Shown in pieces: positions 60,795 through 64,000 of a stretch of 64,000 bases of DNA. The translations under genes and the position numbers were made by a program. The notes below the pieces were generated by a model, which searched no databases, had not been told where the DNA came from, and saw only the letters and a list, made by a program, of their open reading frames with translations. This DNA is from Mercurialis annua. Its lineage: Eukaryota; Streptophyta; Magnoliopsida; Malpighiales; Euphorbiaceae. The first letter of the stretch is position 1, and every line of letters starts with the position of its first letter. The stretch lies in assembly GCF_937616625.2 (NCBI RefSeq), contig NC_065570.1:5032001-5096000 (forward strand), written 5' to 3'.

Positions 60795-63257
60795 ATGGCC
60801 AAATTGATGAATTTGTTGATGTTTATCATCATCATCTTGATCAGTTTATTGTTGAGCCCTTGTCTATGTTGTCCTCAGTATCAGAGAGAAGCTCTGCTTC
60901 AATTCAAAGCTTCACTAGTGGGGAACAGTACTACTTCCTCCGCTTTCACCTTCCTACCGTCGTGGAACTCCTCAGACACTTCCGGTTGCTGTCACTGGGA
61001 AAGAGTTGGCTGCGATTCACAACAGGTGATCATCACTCATCTTCAACTTGATAATATTACTTTAGCGGCTTCCGAATCTATTATAACATCTGATATATTA
61101 TCTCCACTTTTTCACTTGAAAACACTCACCTCTCTTATCATTTCTGACAATGATATGCACGGTGAAATCCCGGGAGCTGGATTCGCCAATCTGACTAACC
61201 TGGTCACACTTTATATGGATGATAATAGTTTCACAGGTTTCATTCCTCCTCAATTGTTTTCTCTGAGGAATTTGGAAACCCTAAACCTCACTAATAATCT
61301 GCTCCACGGAACATTAAATATCCAAGCTGTTTCAAAATTAAGGTCGCTCAGCTTGAGTTTTAACTTACTCCAAGGAAATCCTGTAACGCTCGGAAACCTC
61401 ACAAGTTTGGAAAAACTCACACTTCGAGACAACAAGTTTTCTGGAGTAATTCCATCATCGCTGTTTGGTTTGAAAGAATTGAACTATTTGGATTTAAGAC
61501 AGAATTCTTTTTCTATGGAGATACCCATGGAGATTGGTAATTTGTCCAAGATGATAGTTCTTCTACTGGGACAGAACAATTTTCTGGGTAACATTCCCGA
61601 ATCAATTCAAAATATGGAACACCTAACAGTACTTGATTTACAAGATAATTTTTTGTCCGGTGATATCCCGACATGGCTGTTTGATTTCAACAGCATAACA
61701 GATTTGCATCTCGGGGGAAACAGACTTTCTTTGGGTAACAAGACTATTCTACCAAGGAGCAGCAACTCGTTGTCCGAATTATCTTTGAGATCTTGCAATC
61801 TTTCAGGCGAAATACCCATTTGGATTGCGAATCTGACCAGACTTTATTTCTTGGACTTGAGTAAAAACAACCTCACAGGAAGTTTTCCTCATTGGCTAGC
61901 TGATCAACACTTGAATTATTTGATTTTATCAGCTAATAAGTTTTCAGGCTCTTTGCCTCCTCGATTGTTTCAATCCCAGAGGTTATCCGTGCTTGTGGTT
62001 TCGAACAATAATTTCTCAGGATTACTACCAGATACTATTGGTGAAGCTGTGGAATTGAGAGTGCTAATGTTGTCTGGTAATGCTTTCTCCGGTGCAATAC
62101 CCAAATCCATCTCAGCTTTGTCATACCTTGTGTTACTGGACTTGTCGAGCAACAACTTTTCAAGCAATGAGTTTCCAATCTTTAATCAAACTTCACCTTT
62201 GGCTTACATTGATCTTTCTTCCAATAATCTCTCCGGTGAAGTTCCTGTAACATTTCCATTGAATGTAAAACTGCTTCAATTAAGCCGAAACCATTTTTCC
62301 GGTTTCTTGCCTCAGAAGCTTTCAAGTTTCAGGCAGCTCCAATACCTCGATCTCCATGACAATAACATCACCGGGGTAATATCTGAGTTTGTATGTCATC
62401 TCTCATCACTCCAAATTTTGAGTCTTAGAAGTAATTCTTTCAAAGGCTCTATTCCGATGAATCTGTGGAATCTTAGTGCTCTGCAAATACTCGATCTTTC
62501 TGGTAATAACCTTAGTGGGAAAATTCCGAATAGTTTAGGTAATCTCACCGGGATGATTGATGAACACGAGGATGCTTCTTCTTGTATCATTACTGATTCC
62601 GGGCTCCCTTCACTTTTCTCAATGGAAAATAATTACTTGAAGGAGTTAGAAGTCTCCTGGAAGAACACTAAGTTGGGTCTTCAATGCCGAAATCTTAAGT
62701 GGTATACTTTTTTCGATCTATCAAACAACAGATTGTCAGGTGAAATTCCTGATAGTTTTGGCGGTTTGAAAGGCTTGAAGTCACTAAATTTATCTACTAA
62801 CAAACTCTCTGGAAATATACCGATGAATTTTGGTTATATGCAAAGTTTGGAGAGCCTGGATTTATCCCATAACGACATCTCTGGAGAAATTCCTGAGACA
62901 TTGGCGAAGTTATTAGAGCTTACTTACTTGGATTTGAGCAACAACAAATAAAAGGGTCCAATTCCAAGCGGTCCTCAAATGGACAGGATTAACGATCCAA
63001 ACTCTTATGCCAACAACACTAGACTGTGTGGTTTGCAGATTGGGGTTCCTTGTGACAAGCCCTCGCCTGAACCAAAACCAACCGAAACAGAGAGTGAAGT
63101 TGAGGAAAGCAAGAATTGGGAAACTTGGTTCTCATGGAAAATGGCAGTTATTGGATACTCTTCTGGGCTCTTATCAACAGTACTGGTTATGTATGTCTCT
63201 GGCTACTTCAATGTCTCACCTCAACGAGGCCGAAGACTCCATGTTAGGCGTATTTAA
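60795..63257 (+). pseudogene. LRR receptor-like protein (RLP) gene with one premature stop
   Basis: RLPs sit in the plasma membrane and sense extracellular ligands with co-receptor kinases. One exon encodes a signal peptide (MAKLMNLLMFIIIILISLLL), an LRR N-cap with CC pairs (SGCCHWERVGC), and more than 20 plant-type repeats (L..L.LS.N.LSG.IP). A non-LRR island near residues 590-625 and the last repeats follow. TAA at 62949-62951 stops it after LDLSNNK (718 aa). The same frame then continues for 102 codons with the missing parts: KGPIPSGPQMDR, the Cys-rich cap, an acidic stretch and the membrane helix MAVIGYSSGLLSTVLVMYVSGY. One base (TTA to TAA) would explain the break. The product would be a secreted ectodomain without an anchor. 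A sequencing error is possible. Confidence 0.88.
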
Positions 63258-63680
63258 TTTTGTATTCAGATTTAGTGCAAGGACCTCGAGTACTATATTT
63301 TTTAACTGTCAAGTAAAAAACTTACCCAACTGTAGGGACTTGTAAATAGATTTGACCTTTAATGTTTTATAAAGATCCACAAAATTTTATTTTAGTTCAT
63401 TTCAAACAAATTCATATAAATTCGTAAAAGTTAATTCTAATTTAATTTTAGAAAGTTTCATGTAGTTTCACAAGTTTCATATGATTTCACTTTATTTCAG
63501 TAAATTTTTGTATAGATCTACAAAAGTTAATTCTAGTTAGCTTCACATAGTTTCATATAATTTAACATGATTCCATACAATTTCTTATGTATTTATTACA
63601 GTTTTATATACAAAAAATGAAAAAAAGTATTAAACAGCCTCTGCGTGGCTAAAATATAAAAAATCAAGTTGTTAAAATAC
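63258..63680. other. AT-rich tail with degenerate TTTCATATAATTT words
   Basis: Between 63400 and 63600 the words AGTTTCA, TCATATAATTT and TCTACAAAAGTTAATTCTAG recur loosely. No gene was recognised. Confidence 0.45.
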
Positions 63681-63684
63681 AAAA

Positions 63685-63764
63685 GAAATCGGGCGGTCCA
63701 CATCCTTGGGTTTGTCAATAATATTGAGTTTCGGCTCAGTAAAGTGAGTCCTCGTCAACAAAAA
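63685..63764 (+). mobile_element. Second SINE-like retroposon copy, 11-bp target duplication
   Basis: GGGCGGTCCACATCC, TTTCGGCTCAGTAAAGTGAG and TCCTCGTCA followed by an A tail match 33983-34078. AAAATACAAAA flanks it on both sides (63674-63684 and 63765-63775), though A-richness makes this duplication less certain. Confidence 0.72.
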
Positions 63765-64000
63765 AAAATACAAAAAAATCTCGCATGGACTGAAGTATAT
63801 TAATGGCAAGTGTAAGACTTCTAAACATTATATAGACGCCTAAACTTATCAAGTATACAAATTATTCAAGCAGATTTAACCGAGTCAGGTTAACTCGCGA
63901 ACAATTCAGAATTAACTCAAAATTTCTGGAAAATAATGGAGTTGCACTTGAGTTCGAACTATTCAAATTAATTGTGTGTGTGGAATTTAAAGGTTTAATC

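Overview
This is nuclear DNA from a flowering plant, almost certainly a eudicot. Genes are intron-rich with GT-AG junctions, the intergenic DNA is very AT-rich, and plant transposon families (gypsy, TRIM, Mutator-like, hAT, CACTA, Helitron, SINE) are layered on one another. A rosid is plausible, but I cannot name the species.

Layout. 1-2.1 kb: 5' end of a Ty3/gypsy element on the minus strand (LTR, primer site, intact gag start). 2.1-10.5 kb: AT-rich repeat DNA with an (AT)n tract, a Mutator-like element, a hAT MITE and a tandem TRIM array. 10.6-26.7 kb: gene-rich block with a DUF1639 protein, a HugZ-like FMN-binding plastid protein, an unrecognised 80-aa protein, adenylyl-sulfate kinase, a plastid-type DnaJ membrane protein and a 92-aa membrane protein. 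26.7-38.7 kb: transposon-rich spacer with nested solo LTRs, a Helitron, two SINE-like insertions and several foldback MITEs, ending in the probable split leader of the next gene. 38.8-43.9 kb: glutamate dehydrogenase 1 and GAR1 (H/ACA snoRNP), tail to tail. 44.1-47.8 kb: a Pack-MULE with a perfect 9-bp target duplication, carrying a broken PPR fragment and a 186-bp tandem array. 48-60 kb: a CACTA remnant, then a TTATCAT/ATGATAA inverted array split by a complete, very young Tat-type gypsy retrotransposon (50405-60084). 60.8-63.3 kb: an LRR receptor-like protein gene with one nonsense codon. The last 700 bp hold a SINE-like copy.

From memory of Arabidopsis, DUF1639, HugZ-like, APS kinase, GDH and GAR1 lie together near At3g03880-03920, and DnaJ, the small membrane protein, GDH1 and GAR1 near At5g18140-18180. 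The window would then be one un-fractionated copy of both segments. The genes do not form an operon or pathway. They are ordinary housekeeping neighbours: sulfate activation, nitrogen/carbon metabolism, snoRNP assembly and plastid functions.

The most unusual content is in the Tat element: a three-exon antisense gene (637 codons' worth of protein) between pol and the 3' LTR, and two intron-like insertions in pol whose lengths are multiples of three and which contain no stop, so both spliced and unspliced readings stay open.
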